NCBI GenBank assembly: GCA_016712985.1
Contig: JADJQA010000014.1
Coordinates: 4,426 to 68,425 of the forward strand
Direction: 5' to 3'
Source of the DNA: Sulfuritalea sp.
Lineage (GTDB): Bacteria; Pseudomonadota; Gammaproteobacteria; Burkholderiales; Rhodocyclaceae
DNA length: 64,000 nt
The position numbers and the translations under genes are program-made. The notes under the pieces were generated by a model. The model did no database searches, was not told the origin of the DNA, and saw nothing but the letters and a program-made list of their open reading frames with translations. This document shows positions 19,794-28,715 of the stretch, piece by piece (the stretch's first letter is position 1; each line of letters starts with the position of its first letter).

Positions 19794-21481
19794 GTGACCG
19801 CCTCCAGTACTTCGATATCCGACAACACGGCGATTACCGAAGCGCCGATGGTCCGCCACTTCCGCAGATCCTGTTCTGGCCGCTGCAGGTCATGCCGGCC
19901 GACTCGAACGCAGCGGCATCCTCGCGGTATTGGGATCTGTTCGATCTGCGCCATCCGGAGAGCCGCTGGCGTGAAGTGGAAAAAACCTTCGGCGACCATC
20001 CCGATGCGTTCAGGGAACGCTACTACAAGGAGTTCGTGACCTTCCTGCCCTACGTTCAACGCTTCCTCTATGGCGAAGCGCCGGGCGAAGACACCACGAC
20101 GGGCTACGGCCTGTCACCGATCCGCGTCTTCCGCCGCGACGACGTCACGGCGGTGCGGATGAGCTTCGACGAGCAGACAGCGCCTGTCACCTTCTCCATA
20201 GAGACGGTGGACCTGTATTTTTTCTACGACATAGACATCGTCATTCTTCACCTCGAGATCGCCGCCGATGACTTGCCATTGCCTCTCGCGCAACAGGCGC
20301 TGTTCAGCTTCGGTCGCGCCTATCCGGCGTTCTGGGACGCAAGCGACCACGGAGGCCAGTGCTTGCAATCGGTCGAGTGGCTCGCCGCCGACGGCAGTTC
20401 GCTCGCCACCTCCGACTATGGCGACCGCGAAAAGTATCTGAGGTTCTTCAGCCGCCACCACACGCCGGTAAACGCTCGCCACTGGGAGTTCCTGCTGCGT
20501 CCGATGTCGCTCTACCATTCGGGGGTGCCCGGCGTGCTGCGCTACCGGCAGATCGAGTATCACCGCATGCCGCTGATGGCCTACCTCGCGTTCGATGAGC
20601 CGCGCGACTTGACACGGGGCGATTTTGTCCGCCTCGCGCTGATTACCAAGCCGGGCGATTCGCGCACCCTCCCTTACTCCGAGGCCTCGCTTGCCGATTT
20701 CGAAAAGCTTTACTGCTACGACCGCTTCTGGGAACCGTCGGTCAATCCGGGCCCGCTGAACAGCCGCTACCTTTGCTGCGGCCACGCACTCGTCATTGTC
20801 GGAAAGGCCGGCGATGCATTCTTCACGGACGGCGATACGGGCATGCTCGGCCAGTTTCGCCATCAGTATTTCCTGATGGGGATGATCGCCCACTTCCACA
20901 AGGCAGCGCTGCATCTGTTCTCGGAACGCCTGGTTTCGGCGATCAGCCAACTGGACGCCCATCGGCGGGAGTCCGTGCGCAGGTTCAAGCGGGATATCCG
21001 CCACATCATGGGAGCATTCCTGCGCTTCAGTCATCGCTACTGGTTCCACGAGGTTTCGAACCAGGCGCAGGCGCGCGACCTGTTCAACCTCATGATCGGC
21101 CACCTGGCCACCAACCGACTCTACGGCGATATCAACGAGGCGGTGCGCGAGATGGCGGAGTTTCTCGAAGCCGACGACCTGCGGCGACAGTCGGAGACGG
21201 TGAAACGACTGACGGTCGTTACCACGCTCAGCATCATCGGCACGGTCGCCACCGGCTTTCTGGGGATGAACCTGATCAACGCCGCGGATCAGCCTTTTTG
21301 GGTCAAGGCCGTGTACTTTTCCGCGGTCGTGCTGGTCTTTGCCCTGGTCGTCTTCTTCACGGTATCGAAGTCAACGGCGCTTGCCGAATCTCTCGACGTC
21401 GTCGCGAATGAGCGCGCATCCGCGGAATCGAAGCTGATGGCGCTGATGCGGGCTCTGAGCGCGCGGCTGCCCAAGCGCTGA
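19794..21481 (+). CDS. CorA-like transporter with long N-terminal domain, one frameshift
   Basis: About 562 residues. The last ~75 residues hold two membrane helices separated from a coiled region, with the GMN signature (VATGFLGMNLINAADQPFW), so the protein belongs to the CorA-like MIT superfamily. The long soluble N-terminal part (VDLYFFYDIDIVILHLEIAA, DHGGQCLQSVEWL) is unlike classic CorA; a substrate other than Mg2+ is possible. I start it at GTG 19794, 11 bp after kdpE: the frame from there reads MVRHFR, breaks at about 19865, and continues as QILFWPLQVMPAD, so a shorter start at 19892 would cut off a natural N-terminus. Confidence 0.7.
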
Positions 21482-21613
21482 ATGGTCCACGGTTACCTGG
21501 CCCGTGGCCGAGGACTGATTCGTGGCGCATGCGCGCGGGCGCCCAGCGTGGTGGGACGGCGTTTCGCTATCGAGAGCGGACGGCCACCCAACCCTTCCCG
21601 CCCACAACACACT

Positions 21614-21657
21614 CTGACCGAGACCAGAGTCGGCTACCGCTTCGTGACTGAGTAGGG
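21614..21657 (+). pseudogene. Remnant copy of the kdpE 3' end
   Basis: 41 of 44 bases match the end of kdpE (19741-19784), including the codons for LTE(T)...VGYRFV and the TAG stop. No upstream receiver or DNA-binding region remains. It lies 133 bp after the CorA-like gene. The whole stretch 21482-21815 holds no gene; apart from this remnant and the KdpE-box-like motif at 21713 I see nothing else in it. Confidence 0.6.
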
Positions 21658-21712
21658 CCGCATTGTCGTCGCGCAAGAATCGCGCCCCTCCCCACTCCAT
21701 CCTTGATTCACG

Positions 21713-21730
21713 GCTTTACCGCTTCTTTAC
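21713..21730 (+). promoter_or_regulatory. Tandem KdpE-box-like motif upstream of EIIA unit
   Basis: GCTTTAC at 21713 and TCTTTAC at 21724, again 11 bp apart, in the same strand sense as the kdp motif at 9899. It lies about 85 bp before the start of the three-gene unit 21816-24192, a distance like that at kdp. It would place those genes under KdpE control. Pattern-based inference. Confidence 0.4.
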
Positions 21731-21815
21731 ACGGTGCCCTGAAGAAACAATACCGACTTTACGTCAGAGATCCTCTAATGACCGGGTGTGACGATGTCCC
21801 TAATTGGAGATTGAA

Positions 21816-22163
21816 TTGATCGTGTTCGAAGAGTCGGTTGACCTGAAGGTGGGCGAGCAGAGAATTGTTGTACGTCGATTACAGGAAAGGGACTCGCTGG
21901 AAGAACTCACGGCGTTGCTTCATGGCGCATTTTCGCGTCTTAAGAAAATGGATTTCTATGGACATCACGGCTATCGAGCTGTGGAGTCCATTCATTTTCC
22001 GGGAAAGAATTACCGCAGCGTGGTGTTAAGCAAGACTCTGGCCAATCGGCATGCCGCGCCCGCACTGATATCTTCATTGCTGGATTTTTCGCGGCGTTGC
22101 ATGACGATTGCTGCCGAATGCCTGCACCTGGGCGAGCGGATCGAGCGGAGGCTTGCTGCCTGA
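21816..22163 (+). CDS. Small protein of unknown function
   Basis: 115 residues from a TTG at 21816 that has GGAG six bases upstream. I do not recognise it with certainty. The stretch VVRRLQERDSLEELTALLH followed by AFSRLKKM resembles the first strand and helix of GNAT acetyltransferases, but the acetyl-CoA binding motif is absent, so catalysis is unlikely. The C-terminal half (HAAPALISSLLDFSRRC) is helical. It is the first gene of a likely operon with the EIIA-like gene (74 bp downstream). Confidence 0.5.
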   Translation: MIVFEESVDLKVGEQRIVVRRLQERDSLEELTALLHGAFSRLKKMDFYGHHGYRAVESIHFPGKNYRSVVLSKTLANRHAAPALISSLLDFSRRCMTIAAECLHLGERIERRLAA

Positions 22164-22237
22164 TGCGTTCGGCGCGTTCACACAATGCGGCATCGCAGTC
22201 CCAGCTCAGAAGCAATGTTCAAGGTTCGGGAGCCTTC

Positions 22238-23137
22238 ATGAAGCAAACCCTGCTGACTGGCATTCAGAGTTTCTTGGGCTTGGGCAATGTTCGGCCGCGA
22301 GGGCCCGCAATCGACGCTGGCGGAACGGCGCAGCGCCCCGGCGGACGGCATGTCAACATGCACATCAACCTGGACGAGCAGCACGCTACCCCTCTGCGTC
22401 AGGCCCTGATTCGCGATTGCGGCGGACAGTCATGGACGATACGGCTGACACGCCAGCCGGGAAGCGATCGGATGCGGCTATCCCTTTATTTGCCCAAAAC
22501 GTCCGTGGCGCGGACGATTCAGAATGTCGCGCGGCTGGTTCCCGGCGCCGAAGTTGGGCAACTGGTGGAGATGCCCAACGAGCCGAGCAGTGCATGGCAA
22601 GCATTGACGAAAAGGGACTTGGCGCCACCCGTTGCGTCGCGTGAGGGCGAAGGAAAAAGCTCAGTCGACAGGCAGACGATAGGCAGCTTGCTTACCGCGG
22701 ACAACGTGTTGCTTGATCTGGCGCTCCCGGACCGGATGACGCTATTCGAGCAGCTCGGTCGCTTTGCAGCGCAGCACCATGGCCTGATTCCGGAAACCGT
22801 GGTGACCGAGCTCAATGCGCGCGAAGCCATGGGCTCAACCGGCCTGGGGCAGGGCGTCGCGGTTCCGCACGGACGTATCGAGGGATTGCACCGGTCAATC
22901 GCAATCTATGTGCGACCACTGAATCCCATTCCCTTCGATTCTCCGGACGGAAAGCCGGTAACGGACATTGTGGCGCTGCTGGTGCCCGCTCCAGCGGAAG
23001 ATCTGCACTTGCGACTGCTCGCCGATGTCGCGCAGCGCTTTTGCGACCGGCGCTTTCGTCAGAGCCTGCACCGCTGCGCTGATCAACAGGGCATTTGCGA
23101 CCTGTTTGCCGGCTATCTACGTTCAATTCCGGAGTGA
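22238..23137 (+). CDS. PtsN-like EIIA domain protein with extra N-terminal domain
   Basis: 299 residues. The C-terminal ~150 residues are a PTS EIIA type-2 (fructose/nitrogen-PTS) domain: SLLTADNVLLDLALPDRMTL, then the active-site histidine in GVAVPHGRIEGL, and VALLVPAPAEDLHLRLLADV. The N-terminal ~140 residues are not recognised; they carry a strand-rich segment (HVNMHINLDEQHATPLRQAL) and would replace the rest of a PTS enzyme. ATG at 22238 with GGGAG upstream. EIIA-Ntr proteins are known to touch K+ transport (KdpD, TrkA in E. coli), which fits the position after kdp. The stop overlaps the next gene (GTGA). Confidence 0.75.
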   Translation: MKQTLLTGIQSFLGLGNVRPRGPAIDAGGTAQRPGGRHVNMHINLDEQHATPLRQALIRDCGGQSWTIRLTRQPGSDRMRLSLYLPKTSVARTIQNVARLVPGAEVGQLVEMPNEPSSAWQALTKRDLAPPVASREGEGKSSVDRQTIGSLLTADNVLLDLALPDRMTLFEQLGRFAAQHHGLIPETVVTELNAREAMGSTGLGQGVAVPHGRIEGLHRSIAIYVRPLNPIPFDSPDGKPVTDIVALLVPAPAEDLHLRLLADVAQRFCDRRFRQSLHRCADQQGICDLFAGYLRSIPE

Positions 23138-24192
23138 AGCCGATCGTTCTCGTTGTTGCCACGCTCGGACTGATCCTGATCAACGCGGTCTTCGTGGCAG
23201 CAGAGTTTGCCATCGTGCGCGTGCGTCGCACCCGACTGGAAGAGCTGGCTGGACAAGGTGTGGCCGCCGCCAAGAGCGCGATCGTGGTGGTCGACGCCAT
23301 CAGCGACTACCTGGCGCTGACGCAAATTGGGGTCACGATCGCCAGCCTGGCTGTCGGCTGGCTGGCCGAAGAAGCCGTCATGCAACTGCTGCGCGTAGTG
23401 CATCCGGGCGGCGGGACCGCCAGCGGAGCCATGCATGCCGCGGCCACCGCCGTCGCCTTCGTCTTCGTGACGACACTGCACGTGGTGTTTGGTGAACAGG
23501 TGCCCAAACTGCTCGCCGTCCGAAGTGCCGAGCACTATCTGATGGCGCTGGCCGGGCCATTGCACGTCGTGCACTTCCTGCTGAAACCGGTGCTGCGGGT
23601 TCTGGAGCGCCTGTCATCCGGGGTGCTGCGTTGCCTGGGACATGGCGTGGCGACGAACGCGCCACTGTCCGAGGACGAGTTGAAGCTGATTCTGGCGGAC
23701 TCGCACAAAGGCGGGATCATCACCGATGGCGAGGCCGAGATCATCGTGCACGCATTCGATTTTGCCGACCGGCAGGCCGAGGCCGTGATGATACCGGCGG
23801 AGCAGGTGACCTACCTTTCCCTGGGGCAATCGCTGGAGCACAACCTCGGCGTCGCCAAGGAACACGCTCACGCCCGTCTTCCGCTTTGCCGTGACGGACT
23901 TGATTCGGTGATCGGCACTGTCAGCGTCAAGGACGTCTGGCCGCTGCTGGAGCGCGAACGTTCCAATGCCGTCTTCGAACAGGCGCAGCGTGCTCCGGTG
24001 TTCATTTCAGTCGATTCCTCGCAGGAGGATATCCTTGTGGCATTGCGTCTGGCGCACGCCCACATCGGCATCGTCCGCGATCGCGCGAACCTGCGCACGC
24101 TGGGCATCGTGACGCTCGAAGATGTTCTGGAGTCGCTGCTGGGTGACCTGCGTGAAGGCAAGCTGGCGTGGGCTCGGCGCGAAAGGCCCTGA
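23134..24192 (+). CDS. CNNM/HlyC-type membrane protein (DUF21 plus CBS pair)
   Basis: 352 residues from a GTG overlapping the previous stop. The N-terminal half is a DUF21/CNNM transmembrane domain: ILINAVFVAAEFAIVRVRRTRLEEL and YLALTQIGVTIASLAVGWLAEE. The second half is a CBS pair (MIPAEQVTYLSLGQSLEHN ... GIVTLEDVLESLLGDLREG). Relatives (CorB, YhdP/MpfA) take part in Mg2+ export or resistance; others are annotated hemolysin C. The usual C-terminal CorC/HlyC domain is missing, so the protein is of the short type. Last gene of the putative KdpE-linked unit. Confidence 0.85.
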   Translation: MKPIVLVVATLGLILINAVFVAAEFAIVRVRRTRLEELAGQGVAAAKSAIVVVDAISDYLALTQIGVTIASLAVGWLAEEAVMQLLRVVHPGGGTASGAMHAAATAVAFVFVTTLHVVFGEQVPKLLAVRSAEHYLMALAGPLHVVHFLLKPVLRVLERLSSGVLRCLGHGVATNAPLSEDELKLILADSHKGGIITDGEAEIIVHAFDFADRQAEAVMIPAEQVTYLSLGQSLEHNLGVAKEHAHARLPLCRDGLDSVIGTVSVKDVWPLLERERSNAVFEQAQRAPVFISVDSSQEDILVALRLAHAHIGIVRDRANLRTLGIVTLEDVLESLLGDLREGKLAWARRERP

Positions 24193-24365
24193 ACCGCACA
24201 ACAGAACCATCGAGCACATCGAGCTTGCCGCTCTCAATGCGGAGAATGGAGAAGCGCTCTTTTGATGGCTATCGGGCGCAAGGGTGGCAGCAGGTCACCC
24301 ATCAACTCGGTTCACGCCTCGCCCGCCTGGGCGAGAACATGCGCGTTCAACTCGGGGCAGATGAG

Positions 24366-24524
24366 TTAGCCGTCGTGGTGAGGCCGTTCCAACAGGGGCG
24401 TTAGTGCGCCGGCAAGCACTGTGGCGGGCATCGCCACCCGGCCGAAAAGTCGCATCGGCAAATCAAGCAGGCGGAGTTTGGCGAAGGCAACCAGCGGACC
24501 GCTATCGGCGATCAGGCAGAGCAT
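24366..24524 (-). pseudogene. Truncated PIN-domain (DUF3368-like) toxin
   Basis: 52 residues only. MLCLIADSGPLVAFAKLRLL matches the first strand and helix of DUF3368/PIN toxins (the first catalytic Asp is in IADSGPL), followed by FGRVAMPATVLAG; the remaining ~100 residues with the other acidic residues are absent. It overlaps the antitoxin end by 23 bp, the usual antitoxin-toxin coupling. The 173 bp beyond it, up to 24192, hold no recognisable remainder. Confidence 0.55.
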
Positions 24525-24843
24525 CGAGGACCGCCATTTCTTGTGCCAGATCTTCCGGCGGATAGCGCACCAAGGGCACGTCGCGCGCCGAGCATTCGGC
24601 CATGAATTCACTCAAACTCATATCGGCCATTTTGGCCCCCTGCCGCAGACTAACTGCACCGCCGTCGAAGAGCTTCATCGCCAGGGACACCCTCACCCCT
24701 TCTTCCAGCAAAAGCTCGTCGAAGGGCACCGCCACGAATACCGGGTGGCCATGCCGGGTGACGACCGAAAGCATGCCCGCGTCGGCATCGCGCACGATGT
24801 CGGCGGTACGGTCGCGCAGATCGCGAATGGTGAAGGCATGCAT
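24502..24843 (-). CDS. Antitoxin: Phd/YefM-like N-terminus with UPF0175 domain
   Basis: 113 residues. The N-terminal ~50 residues resemble Phd/YefM antitoxins (FTIRDLRDRTADIVRDADAG then LSVVTRHGHPVFVAVPFDE), and the rest matches UPF0175 (AMKLFDGGAVSLRQGAKMADMSLSEFMAEC). UPF0175 proteins pair with DUF3368 PIN toxins, exactly the neighbour here. ATG at 24843 is chosen because the palindromic operator lies just upstream. With the toxin truncated, this is probably an orphan antitoxin. Confidence 0.75.
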   Translation of the reverse strand: MHAFTIRDLRDRTADIVRDADAGMLSVVTRHGHPVFVAVPFDELLLEEGVRVSLAMKLFDGGAVSLRQGAKMADMSLSEFMAECSARDVPLVRYPPEDLAQEMAVLDALPDRR

Positions 24844-24855
24844 GGCTGAGTCCTC

Positions 24856-24877
24856 TGTGTACGCACTTATGTACACA
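24856..24877. promoter_or_regulatory. Palindromic operator of the antitoxin gene
   Basis: Perfect inverted repeat TGTGTAC-N8-GTACACA, 13 bp upstream of the antitoxin ATG. Its position and 22-bp symmetry are typical of autoregulatory sites bound by Phd-like dimers. Confidence 0.55.
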
Positions 24878-24973
24878 ATCTACCCGATTCGACGGACCAA
24901 TAGCAGACCTCAGCCGAAGGCCTTGGCGGAGCAGATGCCCCTCCGAAAACAATTCTTCGCAGCCGCCAATGCC

Positions 24974-25001
24974 TTTGTGCGTTTGCCAAGCACCATATAA
25001 T
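24974..25001 (+). promoter_or_regulatory. Candidate mfd promoter
   Basis: TATAAT at 24996-25001 with TTTGTG 16 bp upstream (24974-24979), 37 bp before the mfd GTG. The -10 is a consensus match; the -35 is weak. Based on sequence only. Confidence 0.45.
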
Positions 25002-25038
25002 TCGCGCCTCTTCACCCCCCCAACCCGCTGCGCTTCCA

Positions 25039-28000
25039 GTGTCTTCCGACTTCACCGAACGGCTCTCCCTTCCCGCGCTACCCAAGCCCGGCCAACGCTT
25101 CGATCTGCCGCCACTCGCTGCCTCCGCCGACGCGCTGGCGCTGGCGCAACTCGCCCGGCCCGGCCGGTTGCTGGCGGTGGTGACCGCGAGTCCGCTCGAA
25201 GCCCAGCGCCTGGCCGAGGAAATCGCCTGGTTTCAGCCGGCCCTGCGCGTGCATCTGCTGCCGGACTGGGAAACCCTGCCCTACGACAGCTTCTCGCCGC
25301 ACCAGGACCTGATTTCGGAGCGGCTGGCGACGCTTTATGCCGCCTCGCGCGGCGAGTGCGAAGTGCTGATCACCGCCGCATCGACCGCGATCACGCGCCT
25401 GGCGCCGCCGGCCTTTCTCGCCGGCCATACCTTCTTCATGAAGAAAGGCGAGCGGCTCGATGCCGACAAGCTGCGCGCGCAGCTCACGCTGGCCGGCTAC
25501 CAGCATGTCACCCAGGTGGTCGCGGCCGGCGAGTACAGCGTGCGCGGTGGCCTGATCGACCTGTTCCCGATGGGCACGCAACTCCCCTACCGCATCGAGC
25601 TGTTCGACGACGAAGTGGAAACCCTCCGCAGCTTCGATGTCGATACCCAGCGGACCTTGTACCCGGTGCCGGAGATTCGCCTGCTGCCGGCGCGTGAGTT
25701 CCCCGCCGGCGATGCCGGCCGCACCGCCTTCCGCCAGCGCTTCCGCGAAGCCTTCGAAGGCGATGCGTCGCGCATCAGCCTCTACAGGGATGTCTCGAAC
25801 GGCATCCTGCCCGCCGGTATCGAGTACTACCTGCCACTGTTCTTCGACGCCACGGCGACACTGTTCGACTACCTGCCGGAGAGCGCAATGCTGCTGCTGC
25901 ACGGCGACGTGCCCGCGACGATTGCCGAATTCTGGGCCGACCTGCAAGGGCGCTACAGGATGCTCGGCGGCGACCGCTCGCGCCCGGTATTGCCGCCGGG
26001 CGAACTGTTTTTGCGCGACGAGGAATTCTTCGTTGCCGCCAGGGCGCTGCCACAGTTGCATCTGTTGCCGCGACGTGGTGAAGCATCAATTCCCGTTCGC
26101 CCCGAGCCTGTCGAAGGGCTTCGACCGTTCGGCAAGGCCTGTCCTGAGCCAGTCGAAGGACTCACGGCTCAGCCCGATCGGTACGAACCTATCCGGGGCA
26201 CGGCGACCCTGCCCTCCCTGGCCGTCAACCGCAAGGCCGACGACCCCCTCGCCGCGCTGCGCGCCTTCCTCGCCGGCCATCCCGGCCGGGTGTTGCTGCT
26301 GGCGGAATCGCCGGGGCGGCGGCAGACGCTGGCCGACTATCTTGCCGAGTACCACCTGACACCCGCACCCTGCGCCGACTTCGCCGCCTTCCTCGCCGAC
26401 GAATCGCGCTTCCTGCTCGGCGTCGGCCCGCTCTCCGGCGGCTTTTTGCTGGGCGATCTGGCTGTCATTACCGAGAACGAGCTCTACGCTGCCACGGCAA
26501 GGCCCCGGGGACGCCGCAGCGATGCCCGCCGCGCCAATCTCGAAGGCTGGCTGCGCGACCTGTCCGAGTTGAAAGTGGGCGATCCGGTAGTGCATGAAAG
26601 CCATGGCATCGGCCGCTACCAGGGGCTCGTGCACATGGACTTCGGCGAGGGTGACACGGAGTTCCTGCACCTCGAATATGCGGACGGTGCGAAGCTCTAC
26701 GTGCCGGTCGCGGCCTTGCAGGTGATCTCGCGTTACAGCGGCGCCGATCCGGATTCGATCCAGTTGCACACGCTCGGCTCCGGTCAATGGGAAAAGGCCA
26801 GGAAGAAGGCCGCGGAACAGGTGCATGACACCGCCGCCGAGCTGCTGCACCTTTACGCCCAGCGCGCCATCCGCGTCGGCCACAAGTTCAGCTTCAAGCA
26901 ACACGATCTGGAAGCCTTCGCCGATGGCTTCGGCTTCGAGGAAACGCCGGACCAGCAGACGGCCATCAACGCCGTGATCGAGGACATGACATCCGGCAAG
27001 CCGATGGATCGCCTGGTCTGCGGCGATGTCGGCTTCGGCAAGACGGAGGTCGCCATGCGTGCCGCATTCGTCGCGGTGGCCGACGGCAAGCAGGTGGCGA
27101 TACTCTGCCCGACCACGCTGCTGGCGGAACAGCACTACCAGAATTTCTCCGACCGATTCGCCCAGGTGAGCCATGAATGGCCGGTCAAGATCGCCGAGAT
27201 TTCGCGTTTCAAGTCGGCGAAGGAGCAGGACGAAGCCGTCGAGTTGCTGGCCCAGGGCAAGATCGACATCCTGATCGGCACCCACCGCCTGCTGCAGAAG
27301 GATGTCAAGTTCGAGCGCCTCGGCCTCATCATCATCGACGAGGAGCACCGCTTCGGCGTGCGCCAGAAGGAAGCCCTGAAGGCCCTGCGCGCCTCCGTGG
27401 ACGTGCTGACCCTGACGGCGACGCCGATCCCGCGCACGCTGGGGCTTTCGCTCGAAGGCCTGCGCGACTTTTCGGTGATCGCCACGCCGCCGCAAAAGCG
27501 CCTGGCGATCAAGACCTTCGTCGCCAGGTGGTCCAACGGCCAGGTGCGTGAAGCCTGCCTGCGCGAGTTCAAGCGCGGCGGCCAGGTCTACTTCCTGCAC
27601 AACGAAGTCGACACCATCGAGAACATGAAGGAGCGGCTTGAACGCCTGCTCCCCGAATCACGCATCGTCATCGGCCACGGGCAACTGCCCGAGCGTGAGC
27701 TGGAACGGGTGATGCGCGAATTCACCCAGCAAAAGCACAACCTGCTGCTGTGCTCGACCATCATCGAAACCGGCATCGACAACCCCCATGCCAACACCAT
27801 CGTCATCAGCCGCGCCGACAAGTTCGGCCTGGCGCAACTGCACCAGTTGCGCGGCCGCGTCGGCCGCTCGCACCACCAGGCCTACGCCTACCTGCTGACC
27901 CACGAAGACGCCAAGCCGACGGCGCAAGCCAAGCGCCGACTGGAGGCGATCCAGGCCATGGAAGAACTCGGCTCCGGCTTCTTCCTCGCCATGCACGACC

Positions 28001-28599
28001 TGGAAATCCGCGGCGCCGGCGAGGTGCTTGGCGAATCGCAGAGCGGCGAGATCCACGAAATCGGCTTCGCGCTTTACACCAACATGCTCAACGCCGCGGT
28101 GCGGGCGCTGAAAGCCGGCGAGAAAATTCCTGATCTGACCCAGCCGCTGTCGATCACCTCGGAAATCAACCTGCGCTTCCCGGCGCTTTTGACCAATGAC
28201 TACTGCCCCGACGTACATGAGCGGCTGACGCTCTACAAGCGACTGGCGAATTGCGACAGCGAGGACGAGCTGCGCCTGATGCAGGAGGAATTGATTGACC
28301 GCTACGGCGAGATGCCGGCGCAGACCCTGGCGCTGCTGGAAACCCATCGCCTGCGGCTGGCCGGCCGCGCCCTGGGCCTGGCCAAGCTGGACGCGGGACC
28401 CGCCGCGATACAAGTGCAGTTCGTGCCGAACCCGCCGATCGACCCCGCCAGCATCATCCGCCTGTTGCAGAACGACCGCAGTTTCAAGCTCGCCGGGCAG
28501 GACAAGCTCCTCTGGCAGAGGCCCAGCGCGAACTTGAAGGAACGAGTTGGCGCCGTCAGGGATCTGTTCATGAAACTGAAACCGGCCGCGGACAAGTAG
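25039..28599 (+). CDS. mfd: Mfd transcription-repair coupling factor
   Basis: Removes RNA polymerase stalled at DNA damage and recruits UvrA. 1,186 residues, GTG start. N-terminal UvrB-homology domains (LLPDWETLPYDSFSPHQDLI), the RNA-polymerase interaction domain (DPVVHESHGIGRYQGL, about residue 514), the translocase with Walker A GDVGFGKTEVAM (about 661), DEEHRF (about 767), TATPIPRT (about 791), the TRG region (GRVGRSHHQAYAYL), and the C-terminal UvrA-masking domain. About 35 residues longer than usual because of an in-frame repeat insertion near residues 350-378 in a linker between the N-terminal domains. Otherwise intact. Confidence 0.97.
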   Translation: MSSDFTERLSLPALPKPGQRFDLPPLAASADALALAQLARPGRLLAVVTASPLEAQRLAEEIAWFQPALRVHLLPDWETLPYDSFSPHQDLISERLATLYAASRGECEVLITAASTAITRLAPPAFLAGHTFFMKKGERLDADKLRAQLTLAGYQHVTQVVAAGEYSVRGGLIDLFPMGTQLPYRIELFDDEVETLRSFDVDTQRTLYPVPEIRLLPAREFPAGDAGRTAFRQRFREAFEGDASRISLYRDVSNGILPAGIEYYLPLFFDATATLFDYLPESAMLLLHGDVPATIAEFWADLQGRYRMLGGDRSRPVLPPGELFLRDEEFFVAARALPQLHLLPRRGEASIPVRPEPVEGLRPFGKACPEPVEGLTAQPDRYEPIRGTATLPSLAVNRKADDPLAALRAFLAGHPGRVLLLAESPGRRQTLADYLAEYHLTPAPCADFAAFLADESRFLLGVGPLSGGFLLGDLAVITENELYAATARPRGRRSDARRANLEGWLRDLSELKVGDPVVHESHGIGRYQGLVHMDFGEGDTEFLHLEYADGAKLYVPVAALQVISRYSGADPDSIQLHTLGSGQWEKARKKAAEQVHDTAAELLHLYAQRAIRVGHKFSFKQHDLEAFADGFGFEETPDQQTAINAVIEDMTSGKPMDRLVCGDVGFGKTEVAMRAAFVAVADGKQVAILCPTTLLAEQHYQNFSDRFAQVSHEWPVKIAEISRFKSAKEQDEAVELLAQGKIDILIGTHRLLQKDVKFERLGLIIIDEEHRFGVRQKEALKALRASVDVLTLTATPIPRTLGLSLEGLRDFSVIATPPQKRLAIKTFVARWSNGQVREACLREFKRGGQVYFLHNEVDTIENMKERLERLLPESRIVIGHGQLPERELERVMREFTQQKHNLLLCSTIIETGIDNPHANTIVISRADKFGLAQLHQLRGRVGRSHHQAYAYLLTHEDAKPTAQAKRRLEAIQAMEELGSGFFLAMHDLEIRGAGEVLGESQSGEIHEIGFALYTNMLNAAVRALKAGEKIPDLTQPLSITSEINLRFPALLTNDYCPDVHERLTLYKRLANCDSEDELRLMQEELIDRYGEMPAQTLALLETHRLRLAGRALGLAKLDAGPAAIQVQFVPNPPIDPASIIRLLQNDRSFKLAGQDKLLWQRPSANLKERVGAVRDLFMKLKPAADK
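26093..26170 (+). repeat. REP-like repeat inserted in frame in mfd
   Basis: Two direct copies of the 14-mer GAGCC(T/A)GTCGAAGG at 26104 and 26146, 42 bp (14 codons) apart, with flanking GTTCG. The word GAGCCTGTCGAAGG is part of a dispersed repeat found between genes in many proteobacteria. Here it is translated as two PEPVEGL units. A related pair occurs between genes at 54941-55055. Confidence 0.65.
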
Positions 28600-28715
28600 C
28601 AGGGTGAAAAGAGACCGATGCTTCGCCCTTGCGTATAAAATGCGCGGCGCGGCGTGGCGCCAATGGTGGTAGGGGGAGTGCAGGTCTTGCCGTCAATCAT
28701 TCACTCGGATTCGCA

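Noticed and set aside
24168..24404. 78-codon plus-strand frame after the CNNM gene
   Set aside because: No ribosome site, overlaps the upstream gene in another frame, and shows no recognisable motif.
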